From JBBECF01 sp040881945 (GTDB taxonomy: Bacteria > Pseudomonadota > Alphaproteobacteria > Dongiales > Dongiaceae): 5,515 bases of DNA. The position numbers and the translations under genes were made by a program. Shown here one piece after another: positions 1 to 5,490 of the stretch. The stretch spans positions 1-5,515 of the forward strand of contig JBBECF010000075.1 in assembly GCA_040881945.1 (NCBI GenBank). Reading direction: 5' to 3'. Position 1 is the first letter of the stretch; each line of letters begins with the position of its first letter. The notes beneath the pieces were generated by a model. It did not search any database. It was not told the origin of the DNA and saw only the letters and a list, made by a program, of their open reading frames with translations.

Positions 1-31
1 CAGAGCCTGTGAATGTACTGCACCCGCGTCA

Positions 32-180
32 TTGCGTCCTTCGAGACGCGCCCCTCTCGCCGCGCTGCGCGCTGGCGCAGCGGGTCAGGGCGCTCCTCAG
101 GATGAGGTTAAGTCATTGTTGCACAAAGAAAAAACCTCATGCTGAGGAGGCCGCGCGAGCGGCCGTCTCGAAGCACGCAA
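32..180. repeat. Large imperfect inverted repeat with a nested hairpin in each arm (intergenic dyad element)
   Basis: Two outer arms, 32-48 and 164-180, are reverse complements at 16 of 17 positions (core TTCGAGACG / CGTCTCGAA). Two inner arms, 93-109 and 133-149, also match at 16 of 17 (CTCCTCAGGATGAGGTT against AACCTCATGCTGAGGAG). The left arm carries an extra hairpin, CGCTGCGC (63-70) with GCGCAGCG (75-82). The right arm carries GGCCGC (149-154) with GCGGCC (159-164). The 23-nt centre (110-132) is AT-rich. The element starts 14 nt after the COQ9 stop codon, so its transcript could protect or end that mRNA, although there is no clean U tract. From general knowledge, similar CCTCAT/CTGAGGAG and TTCGAGACG dyads are dispersed between genes in many alphaproteobacteria. 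Membership of such a family is inference; the dyad itself is read directly. Confidence 0.85.
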
Positions 181-193
181 CGGCCATGAGCTC

Positions 194-862
194 TCAGGGA
201 TTGCGGCGGGCGGTTTCGTCGGCCGACCGGCGGCGGAACAGGCGGAAGGGGTCGGGCAGCTTCTCGGCCAGCTTGCCGAGGCGGCCGAGCGCGCGGGGCA
301 CGCGCATGACATCGGCGAGGCGGCGGTCGAGGAAGGCCCAGGTCTCGGCCGCGCCCTCCGACCGGTCGTTCAGCCAGTACAGCACCGTGGCGGCATAGAC
401 GCCGGCGAGCAGGGCCCGCTTGGTATAGAAGTTGTAGTCGGTCGAGCTGTCGCCGGCGGCGTACCAGATGGCGTTGACGGTGCGAAAGAGCAGCCGGGCG
501 CCGAGCGCCGCGTTCTGCGGCAGCGCCAGGAAGGCGAGGCCGCGGCGCATCGCCTCGCGGTAGGGCGCGTTCTGCTCGAGCCGGAGGCGGACCGCGGCGG
601 CAATCCGCTCGCCGACGCGCAGCGCCGCCAGGTCGCGGCCTTCGAGCGCCTCGAGCATGCGCCGGTCGGCGAGTTGGTTGAAGAACTCGACGAGCTCGGT
701 CATGCCGCCGGGAAAGGCGCTGTCCGCGGCCGCCGGCTCGAGCTTGAGGTCGCGCACGGCGGCGGCCAAGGCGGCCCGGGTCCAGCCGTCGAACGGGACA
801 TGCGCGAGGCTGGCGAACAGCAGGCGCTCGCGCAGGCGATCGCGGCCGGTGGCCCGTGCCAT
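194..862 (-). CDS. COQ9-family ubiquinone biosynthesis protein
   Basis: Probable 222-residue member of the COQ9 family. These are TetR-fold, lipid-binding proteins that in eukaryotes present ubiquinone precursors to the hydroxylase COQ7; the bacterial role is assumed to be similar. Family hallmarks are visible: HVPFDGW near residues 21-27, FPGGMTELVEFF at about 50-61, an aromatic lipid-site segment IWYAAGDSSTDYNFYTKR at about 132-149, LNDRS at 164-168 and FLDRRLADVM at 177-186. The C-terminus is basic (LFRRRS). The ATG at 862 is preferred over an in-frame ATG at 895 for two reasons: it begins 4 nt after the def stop instead of overlapping def by 29 nt, and GGAGG lies 9 nt upstream (872-876). 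No cleavable signal peptide is seen. It is very likely cotranscribed with def. The family call is firm; the exact step it assists cannot be read from sequence. Confidence 0.9.
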   Translation of the reverse strand: MARATGRDRLRERLLFASLAHVPFDGWTRAALAAAVRDLKLEPAAADSAFPGGMTELVEFFNQLADRRMLEALEGRDLAALRVGERIAAAVRLRLEQNAPYREAMRRGLAFLALPQNAALGARLLFRTVNAIWYAAGDSSTDYNFYTKRALLAGVYAATVLYWLNDRSEGAAETWAFLDRRLADVMRVPRALGRLGKLAEKLPDPFRLFRRRSADETARRNP

Positions 863-866
863 GCGC

Positions 867-1448
867 CTACGCCTCCATCGCATCGGCCGCCGCATCCGCG
901 ACCGCCCCGGGCACGCCGTGGCGCAGTTCCTCTTCGAAGGCGAGCAGCGACAAGTCGGTCATGCGCATCGGGTAGAGGATGCCGTCGAGGTGGTCGCATT
1001 CGTGCTGCACGACCCGGGCGTGGAAGCCGCGGGCCTCGCGCTCGATGCGCGCGCCGGCCGGCGTGAGGCCGCGGTAGCGGATATGGGTGTAGCGCGGCAC
1101 CACCCCGGTCAGGCCGGGCACCGACAGGCAGGCCTCCCAGCCGAGCGCCGTCGCCTCGCTCAGGGGCTCGATCTCCGGGTTGACGAGCACGGTCATCGGC
1201 ACCGCCGCCGCGTCGTCGCCGTCGCCCTCGCCGTCGCCGCGGGCGCGCCGCCCCGGCACTTCGAAGATCACCACGCGCTTCGGCACGTGCACCTGCGGCG
1301 CCGCCAGCCCGAGGCCGCCGATGTCGGCGAGCGTCTCCAGCATGTCCTCGACCAGGCGCTTGATCTCGGGCGCCCTCGGGTCGGCCACGCCGTCGGCCGC
1401 GCGGCGCAGCACCGGGTGGCCCATGCGGGCGATTTTCAGGATGGCCAT
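867..1448 (-). CDS. def: Peptide deformylase (PDF1A-like)
   Basis: A 193-residue peptide deformylase, the metalloenzyme that removes the formyl group from N-terminal formyl-methionine of new proteins in the cytoplasm. All three family motifs are present. Motif 1 is GLGLAAPQ at residues 45-52. Motif 2 is EACLS at 105-109, with the metal-ligand Cys107 but Ala in place of the usual Gly. Motif 3 is QHECDHL at 148-154, with His149 and His153 as ligands and Glu150 as catalytic base. The segment GFHARVVQHECDHLDGILYP resembles the mitochondrial/alphaproteobacterial PDF1A branch. A low-complexity Gly/Asp/Glu insert (GDGEGDGDD, residues 71-79) separates two core strands. The C-terminus is an Ala-rich tail. 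The ATG at 1448 gives the usual MAILKI... start; a TTG at 1466 in the same frame would add six residues. Neither has a strong ribosome binding site. The gene is divergent from rpsU and is followed after 4 nt by the COQ9-family gene. As it is PDF1A-like, the genome may hold a second def. Confidence 0.93.
   Translation of the reverse strand: MAILKIARMGHPVLRRAADGVADPRAPEIKRLVEDMLETLADIGGLGLAAPQVHVPKRVVIFEVPGRRARGDGEGDGDDAAAVPMTVLVNPEIEPLSEATALGWEACLSVPGLTGVVPRYTHIRYRGLTPAGARIEREARGFHARVVQHECDHLDGILYPMRMTDLSLLAFEEELRHGVPGAVADAAADAMEA
872..876 (-). promoter_or_regulatory. Shine-Dalgarno GGAGG for the COQ9-family gene
   Basis: GGAGG on the minus strand lies 9 nt before the ATG at 862, inside the last codons of def. 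It decides the start of the COQ9-family gene in favour of 862 over 895 and suggests translational coupling to def. Confidence 0.75.
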
Positions 1449-1525
1449 GACCGGAATATGGGGCAAAGCGGCGGCCCGGAAAAGGGGCGAGCCGCGCTCT
1501 CACCGCCGCGCCCCACCGGCGGCCC

Positions 1526-1554
1526 TTCACAAAGCCCCGGGGCTGTGCTACCAA
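1526..1554 (+). promoter_or_regulatory. Candidate sigma70-type promoter for rpsU
   Basis: TTCACA (1526-1531; one mismatch to TTGACA) is followed by a 17-nt spacer and TACCAA (1549-1554). The -10 matches TATAAT at only three of six positions, which is tolerable for a GC-rich alphaproteobacterium. It would give a leader of roughly 75 nt before the rpsU GTG. The spacer holds a perfect 12-bp palindrome, AGCCCCGGGGCT (1533-1544). It is read by eye only, and other start points are possible. Confidence 0.35.
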
Positions 1555-1618
1555 GCGCCTCCCCCGCGGCGAGGCAACGCCGGCGGACGGTGGTTTTTAA
1601 CGTTTTGCAGCCGGAAAG

Positions 1619-1624
1619 AAGGAG
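1619..1624 (+). promoter_or_regulatory. Shine-Dalgarno AAGGAG for rpsU
   Basis: AAGGAG lies 11 nt before the GTG at 1636. It supports the GTG as start, since no suitable ATG exists nearby in this frame. It follows an AT-rich leader stretch (about 1592-1607) that stands out from the surrounding GC-rich DNA and may keep the site unpaired. Confidence 0.75.
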
Positions 1625-1635
1625 CGCCGAACACC

Positions 1636-1839
1636 GTGCAAGTCGTGGTCCGCGACAACAACGTCGACCAGGCCCTGCGCGCGCTGAAGAAGAAATTGCA
1701 GCGCGAGGGCGTCTTCCGCGAAATGAAACTGCGTCGCAGCTACGAAAAGCCGTCCGAGCGCCGGGCGCGCGAGAAGGCGGAGGCGATTCGCCGCCATCGC
1801 AAGCTGATGCGCAAGCGCATGGACCGCGAAGGCTACTGA
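1636..1839 (+). CDS. rpsU: 30S ribosomal protein S21 (bS21)
   Basis: A 67-residue bS21, a small basic protein of the 30S subunit platform near the anti-Shine-Dalgarno end of 16S rRNA, with a role in initiation. The sequence begins (M)QVVVRDNNVDQALRALKKKL, the typical S21 N-terminus. It continues with REGVFREMKLRRSYEKPSE and ends in a Lys/Arg-rich helix (KAEAIRRHRKLMRKRMDREG). Length is normal for the alphaproteobacterial form. The GTG start is set by the conserved N-terminus and by AAGGAG 11 nt upstream; upstream in-frame sequence does not look like S21. The gene is divergent from def, from which it is separated by 187 nt, and convergent with the HEPN remnant. It is probably transcribed alone, since a GC hairpin follows the stop codon. 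Confidence 0.96.
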   Translation: MQVVVRDNNVDQALRALKKKLQREGVFREMKLRRSYEKPSERRAREKAEAIRRHRKLMRKRMDREGY

Positions 1840-1843
1840 CCCC

Positions 1844-1864
1844 GCGGCGCCCGCGCGGCGCCGC
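1844..1864 (+). terminator. GC hairpin behind rpsU, possible terminator
   Basis: GCGGCGCC (1844-1851) and GGCGCCGC (1857-1864) form a perfect 8-bp stem with a 5-nt loop, beginning 4 nt after the rpsU stop. A C-rich run follows rather than a T tract, so it is not a canonical intrinsic terminator. It may stop or stabilise the rpsU transcript, and could act on the convergent minus-strand transcript too. Confidence 0.4.
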
Positions 1865-1930
1865 TCCCCCCGCTTCCCGACCCCGCTTCGCCGCCGGCCG
1901 CGCCCTTACCGCCTAGGGCCACCGGATGCG

Positions 1931-2110
1931 TCATACGCAGCGACACGCACCAGCCGGCTTCTCCACCGCTTGCTGGCAATGATAGGCGGCAACCGCCGCC
2001 AGCGGCGCCGAAGCGGACAGGCAGAGCCGCGCCGCGGCGATATCCTGATCGCCGATGGCAAGCCAGCGTTCCGCCTCGGCGCGGCGCTCCGCTTCGTCAG
2101 CGCCGCTCAT
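1931..2110 (-). pseudogene. Truncated HEPN-domain gene (HepT-like toxin remnant)
   Basis: The first 51 of 59 residues read as the N-terminal half of a HEPN domain (PF05168-like): an Ala/Glu-rich start, then RWLAIGDQDIAAARLCL (about 15-31) and AYHCQQAVEK (about 42-51), matching the family pattern of W..A..D...A and F/Y-H-x-QQA-EK. After EK the similarity ends abruptly in PAGACRCV and a TGA at 1931. The remaining helices, including the RX4-6H RNase motif and the HDL segment, are missing. Skipping one base at the break gives RLVRVAAYDASGG and then a stop at 1906-1908, so a single frameshift does not restore the gene. The ATG overlaps the nucleotidyltransferase stop by 14 nt, the usual arrangement of MNT/HEPN pairs, where HEPN is the toxin and MNT the antitoxin. 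A toxin lacking its active site is expected to be inactive. A short functional HEPN-like protein is possible but less likely. Confidence 0.75.
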
Positions 2111-2426
2111 AGACCACGACTCCCTCGGTCGCGGCGGCGTGGCACAAGGTGCCGGGTAATCGGGCGCGGCGCTGGAACGTGCTCTCGCGGCAGGGCACCA
2201 CGTCGGCCGGCCGGCGATAGGCGCGCCGCGCCTCGTATCCCGCGTCCAGACGCAGCTTTTCCGGCGGCGTGTCCTCGTCCACCACGACCAGCAGGTCGTA
2301 GTCGCTGTCGGGCCCGGCGTCGCCGCGGGCGTGCGAGCCGAACAGGATCACCCGCCGGGGGTTGAAATAGGCCACCACCGCGTCGATGAGAGCGGCGGGC
2401 GGGTGCGGTCGAACCTGTTGGGACAT
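2097..2426 (-). CDS. MNT-type nucleotidyltransferase (MntA-like antitoxin)
   Basis: A 109-residue minimal nucleotidyltransferase of the polymerase-beta superfamily. The nucleotide-binding signature is complete: ILFGSHARG at residues 27-35, SDYDLLV at 41-47 with metal-binding Asp42 and Asp44, and a likely third carboxylate at Asp75 (ADVVPC). The C-terminal segment LPGTLCHAAATEGVVVYE is typical of small stand-alone family members. In characterised MntA/HepT systems such a protein neutralises its HEPN partner by adding AMP to it; that role is carried over by homology. The gene overlaps the HEPN remnant by 14 nt and starts 46 nt after pntB on the same strand. No clear promoter or strong ribosome binding site is visible, so it may depend on read-through from pnt. 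All catalytic residues appear intact although its partner is broken. A solitary nucleotidyltransferase with another target is an alternative. Confidence 0.85.
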   Translation of the reverse strand: MSQQVRPHPPAALIDAVVAYFNPRRVILFGSHARGDAGPDSDYDLLVVVDEDTPPEKLRLDAGYEARRAYRRPADVVPCRESTFQRRARLPGTLCHAAATEGVVVYERR

Positions 2427-2472
2427 GGACGGACTCTACACTGTTCGCGCCGTCGGCCGAAGCCGGCCGCCC

Positions 2473-3864
2473 CTACGGCAGCGCCTTGACGATGCCCTCG
2501 GTGACCTTCTTGGCGTCGCCGAACAGCATCATCGTGTTGTCGCGGTAGAACAGCTCGTTGTCGACGCCGGCATAGCCCGCGGCGAGCGAGCGCTTGACGA
2601 ACAGCACGGTCTTGGCGTTCGCCACTTCGAGGATCGGCATGCCGTAGATCGGGCTCTTCGGGTCGGTCTTGGCCGCCGGGTTGGTGACGTCGTTGGCGCC
2701 GATGACGAAGGCCACGTCGGTCGCGGAAAATTCGCGGTTGATGTCCTCGAGCTCGAACACCTCGTCATAGGGCACGTTGGCCTCGGCGAGCAGCACGTTC
2801 ATGTGCCCCGGCATGCGCCCGGCGACCGGGTGGATGGCGTAGCTGACCTTGACCCCCTGCTCCTTCAGAAAGTCGGCCATCTCGCGCAGCGCGTGCTGCG
2901 CCTGGGCGACGGCCATGCCGTAGCCCGGCACGATGATCACCGATCCGGCGTTGCGCATCAGGAAGGCCGCGTCCTCGGCGCTGCCGGATTTGACCGGCCG
3001 GTCGGGCTTGGCGCCCGCCGCCGCGGCGCCCGAGTCGGTGCCGAAGCCGCCGAGGATGACGTTGAAGATCGAGCGGTTCATCCCCTTGCACATGATGTAG
3101 CTGAGGATGGCGCCCGACGAGCCGACCAGCGCGCCGGTGACGATCAGCAGGTTGTTGCCAAGGGTAAAGCCGATGCCGCAGGCCGCCCAGCCCGAGTAGG
3201 AATTGAGCATCGAGATCACGACCGGCATGTCGGCGCCGCCTATGGGGAGGATCAGCAGCAGGCCGAGCAGCAGCGCGACCAGCACCAGCCCCCAGAACGC
3301 GGCGTCGCTTTGTCCGGCGGCGAGCCACGCGATCAGCAGGACGACGCCGATCCCGAGCAGAGCATTCAGCCAATGCTGGCCGGGGAACATCAGCGGGGCG
3401 CCGCTGACCAGTCCCTGCAGCTTGGTGAAGGCGACGATCGAGCCGGTGAAGGTGATGGCGCCGATCGCCACGCCGAGGCCCATCTCGATCAGGCTTGCGG
3501 TCGCGATGTCGCCGGCGACGCCGATGCCGTAGGCCTCGGGCGCAGAGAAGGCGGCGGCGGCGACCAGCACCGCGGCCAGGCCGACCAGGCTATGGAAGGC
3601 GGCGACGAGCTGCGGCAGGGCGGTCATCTGGATGCGCCGGGCGATCACCGTGCCGACGGCGCCGCCGATCACCAGGCCGGCGAGGATCGCGGCGTAGCTG
3701 ACGACCCCCGGCGCGGCCAGCGTCGTAACGATGGCGATGGCCATGCCGGCGATGCCGAAGCGGTTGCCGGCGCGCGCCGATTCCGGCGACGACAGGCCGC
3801 GCAGCGCCATGATGAAGCAGACGGCGGCGGCCAGATAGGCGAAGGCGGCGACGGATTCGTTCAT
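2473..3864 (-). CDS. pntB: NAD(P) transhydrogenase subunit beta (domains II and III)
   Basis: A 463-residue beta subunit of the proton-translocating transhydrogenase in the inner membrane. Residues 1 to about 270 hold the membrane domain: repeated hydrophobic segments with His91 in AAFHSLVGL, Asp212 in GGADMPVV and Asn221 in MLNSYSGWA, matching proton-channel residues known from the E. coli enzyme. An Ala/Gly/Pro-rich linker (about 278-295) leads to the NADP(H)-binding domain III. There GYGMAVAQAQ (314-323), VAGRMPGHMNVLLAEA (347-362), GANDVTNPAA (389-398, with Asp392) and KRSLAAGYAG (424-433) form the cofactor site. Length equals the usual family size and no key residue is missing. GGAG lies 5 nt before the ATG (3870-3873). 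The gene is third in the operon, 19 nt after pntAB. It works with PntAA and PntAB to make NADPH from NADH at the expense of the proton gradient. Confidence 0.98.
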   Translation of the reverse strand: MNESVAAFAYLAAAVCFIMALRGLSSPESARAGNRFGIAGMAIAIVTTLAAPGVVSYAAILAGLVIGGAVGTVIARRIQMTALPQLVAAFHSLVGLAAVLVAAAAFSAPEAYGIGVAGDIATASLIEMGLGVAIGAITFTGSIVAFTKLQGLVSGAPLMFPGQHWLNALLGIGVVLLIAWLAAGQSDAAFWGLVLVALLLGLLLILPIGGADMPVVISMLNSYSGWAACGIGFTLGNNLLIVTGALVGSSGAILSYIMCKGMNRSIFNVILGGFGTDSGAAAAGAKPDRPVKSGSAEDAAFLMRNAGSVIIVPGYGMAVAQAQHALREMADFLKEQGVKVSYAIHPVAGRMPGHMNVLLAEANVPYDEVFELEDINREFSATDVAFVIGANDVTNPAAKTDPKSPIYGMPILEVANAKTVLFVKRSLAAGYAGVDNELFYRDNTMMLFGDAKKVTEGIVKALP

Positions 3865-3883
3865 GGGATCTCCGCTCTTTCGC

Positions 3884-4288
3884 CTATTTCTTCCTGCGGA
3901 ACATCGAAAGCATGCGCTGCGTCACGATGAAGCCGCCGAAGATGTTGACCGCGGCGAGCGTCACGGCGAGAAATCCCATGACCTGCGAGAAGCCGAAGCC
4001 CGCCGGGCCGGCGGCGATCAGGGCGCCGACGATGATCACGCTCGAGATCGCATTGGTCACCGACATCAGCGGCGAATGCAGCGCCGGCGTCACCCGCCAC
4101 ACGACGTAGTAGCCGACGAAGCAGGCGAGCACGAAGACGGTGAAGCCGATGACGAACGGGTCGTGGCCGCGTTCGCTTTCGACCAACAGACGCGCCGCCT
4201 GGTGCGCGAGTTCGGCGGCCTGCGCCGACAGCCGCGCCGACTGGTTCGCGATCTCGGCGGCGCCCTCGGCGATGGTTGCCGGGTCCAT
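3884..4288 (-). CDS. pntAB: NAD(P) transhydrogenase subunit alpha part 2 (membrane domain)
   Basis: A 134-residue membrane subunit carrying the alpha-side helices of transhydrogenase domain II. In E. coli this part is fused to the NAD-binding domain; in R. rubrum and relatives it is a separate gene, as here. Residues 1-40 form an Ala/Gln/Glu-rich, probably helical and soluble N-terminus. Three hydrophobic segments follow at about 45-65, 78-95 and 103-121, and the chain ends in a basic cytoplasmic tail (FRRKK). The signature TPALHSPLMSVTNAIS at 67-82 is the family's most conserved stretch. The start follows the pntAA stop by 2 nt and has AAGGAGG 6 nt upstream, inside the end of pntAA, which indicates translational coupling. 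Its helices pack with those of PntB to form the proton path. Confidence 0.97.
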   Translation of the reverse strand: MDPATIAEGAAEIANQSARLSAQAAELAHQAARLLVESERGHDPFVIGFTVFVLACFVGYYVVWRVTPALHSPLMSVTNAISSVIIVGALIAAGPAGFGFSQVMGFLAVTLAAVNIFGGFIVTQRMLSMFRRKK

Positions 4289-4290
4289 GC

Positions 4291-5442
4291 CTACCCTCCT
4301 TCCCCGGCAAACGCCGGATGCACGACCTTGCCGTCGCGGGTCAGGGCCGTGGCCTTGACGATCTCGTCTTCCCAGTCGATCTTCAGCGCCTTGGTCTCGC
4401 CGTCGATGAGCGGGGTGAGGAAACTGAGCAGGTTGCGCGCGTAGAGCGCGCTGGCGTCGACCGCGATCCGGCTCGGCACGTTCAGATGGCCGACGATCTT
4501 GACGCCGTGCCGGACCACGACCTGCCCCGCCTCGGACAGCGCGCAGTTGCCGCCCTGCTCGACCGCCAGATCGACGATGACCGACCCCGGCCGCATGTCC
4601 TTCACCATCTCCTCGGTCAGCAGGACGGGCGCGGGCCGACCCGGGATGAGCGCGGTGCAGATGGCGATGTCCTGCTTCTTCAGGACCTCGTGCAGCTTCG
4701 CCGCCTGCCGGCGCCGGTGCTCCTCGCCGACCTCGCGGGCGTAGCCGCCGGCGGTCTCGGCGTCCTCGGCGCCTTCGACTTCGATGAAAGCAGCGCCGAG
4801 GCTCTGCACCTGCTCCTTGGCGGCGCGCCGCACGTCGAAGGCGCTGACGATCGCGCCCAGCCGCCGCGCCGTGGCGATGGCCTGCAGCCCGGCGACGCCG
4901 GCGCCGAGCACGACGACCCGCGCCGGCGCGATCGTGCCGGCCGCCGTCATCATCATCGGGAAGGCGCGGCCGAATTCGGCCGCCGCGTCGATCACCGCCT
5001 TGTAGCCGGCCAGGTTCGACTGCGAGGACAGCACGTCCATGGTCTGCGCCCGCGTGATGCGCGGCAGCAGCTCGAGCGAGAAGGCGACGACGCCGCGCTC
5101 GGCGTAGGCCGCGACGGCCTCGCGTGCGCTATGGGGGGCGAGCATGCCGATCAGGACGGCGCCGCGCTCGATCAGCTTGAGCTCGTCGGGGCCGTCTTCG
5201 CCCGCGATCAACGGGCGCTGCACCTTGAGCACGATGTCGGCCTTGGCCAGCGCCTCGGCCGCGTCGGCGGCGATACGCGCTCCGGCCGCGGCCAAGGCCG
5301 CGTCGGTCGTGGCGGCGCCGGCGCCGGCGCCGGTCTCGACGACCACCTCGGCGCCGAGCCCGACGAGCTTCTTCACGGTGTCGGGCGACACCGCAACGCG
5401 CGCCTCGTGCGGGCGGCGCTCCTTGGCTATGCCGATCCTCAT
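4291..5442 (-). CDS. pntAA: NAD(P) transhydrogenase subunit alpha part 1 (NAD(H)-binding domain I)
   Basis: A 383-residue peripheral subunit that binds NAD(H) and passes hydride to the NADP(H) domain of PntB. It is related to alanine dehydrogenase. The N-terminus MRIGIAKERRPHEARVAVSP is typical. The hydride-transfer loop RITRAQTMDVLSSQSNLAGY spans 128-147; Arg128, Gln133, Asp136 and Ser139 correspond to the known functional residues of the R. rubrum protein. The Rossmann segment VVVLGAGVAGLQAIATARRLGA spans 176-197, with Asp203 in AFDVRR expected to bind the NAD ribose. ALIPGRPAPVLLTEEMV (264-280), PGSVIVDLAVEQGGN (285-299) and GHLNVPSRIAVDAS (318-331) are also conserved. The protein ends at the domain I boundary without membrane helices, which shows the split three-gene form. 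It is first in the operon, and only about 70 nt of upstream sequence is in view. The ribosome binding site is weak (GACGCC before the ATG), and no promoter is recognised. Confidence 0.98.
   Translation of the reverse strand: MRIGIAKERRPHEARVAVSPDTVKKLVGLGAEVVVETGAGAGAATTDAALAAAGARIAADAAEALAKADIVLKVQRPLIAGEDGPDELKLIERGAVLIGMLAPHSAREAVAAYAERGVVAFSLELLPRITRAQTMDVLSSQSNLAGYKAVIDAAAEFGRAFPMMMTAAGTIAPARVVVLGAGVAGLQAIATARRLGAIVSAFDVRRAAKEQVQSLGAAFIEVEGAEDAETAGGYAREVGEEHRRRQAAKLHEVLKKQDIAICTALIPGRPAPVLLTEEMVKDMRPGSVIVDLAVEQGGNCALSEAGQVVVRHGVKIVGHLNVPSRIAVDASALYARNLLSFLTPLIDGETKALKIDWEDEIVKATALTRDGKVVHPAFAGEGG
4295..4301 (-). promoter_or_regulatory. Shine-Dalgarno AAGGAGG for pntAB
   Basis: A near-perfect AAGGAGG sits in the last codons of pntAA, 6 nt before the pntAB ATG. 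It is the strongest ribosome binding site in the operon, whereas pntAA itself has only a weak one. Confidence 0.8.
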
Positions 5443-5490
5443 GGCGTCAGCGGCCCCGTCCGTCGCGTGCTGCCCCCTAGTGTCCCGTCC

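Noticed and set aside
863..895. Upstream ATG of the COQ9-family gene at 895
   Set aside because: It would overlap def by 29 nt and add an Arg-rich segment absent from the family. The ATG at 862 has GGAGG at proper spacing.
1449..1466. TTG start of def at 1466, six residues upstream of the ATG
   Set aside because: The family normally begins near MAI-L, there is no ribosome binding site for the TTG, and the ATG at 1448 fits the expected N-terminus.
657..1916. Plus-strand open frame of 419 codons across def, the intergenic region and rpsU
   Set aside because: It is antisense to def and COQ9 and out of frame with rpsU, has Arg/Ala/His-rich composition, and shows no recognisable domain.
1906..1960. 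Single-base sequencing error as the explanation for the broken HEPN gene
   Set aside because: Changing frame at the break gives only 16 further codons before a stop and no HEPN C-terminal motif, so one error cannot account for it.
2453..2468. Weak dyad CGGC/GCCG between pntB and the nucleotidyltransferase gene as terminator
   Set aside because: The stem is only about 4 bp, has no T tract, and is expected by chance in this base composition.
2386..3930. Plus-strand open frame of 514 codons opposite pntB
   Set aside because: It is antisense to a fully conserved pntB. Its product is a His/Asp/Arg/Gly-rich low-complexity sequence without domains, as expected opposite GC-rich coding DNA.
5312..5334. 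Short GCCGGC-type tandem repeat in pntAA
   Set aside because: It encodes TGAGAGA, which aligns with the normal GAGAGA-like segment of the family without length change, so it is ordinary GC-rich codon use.
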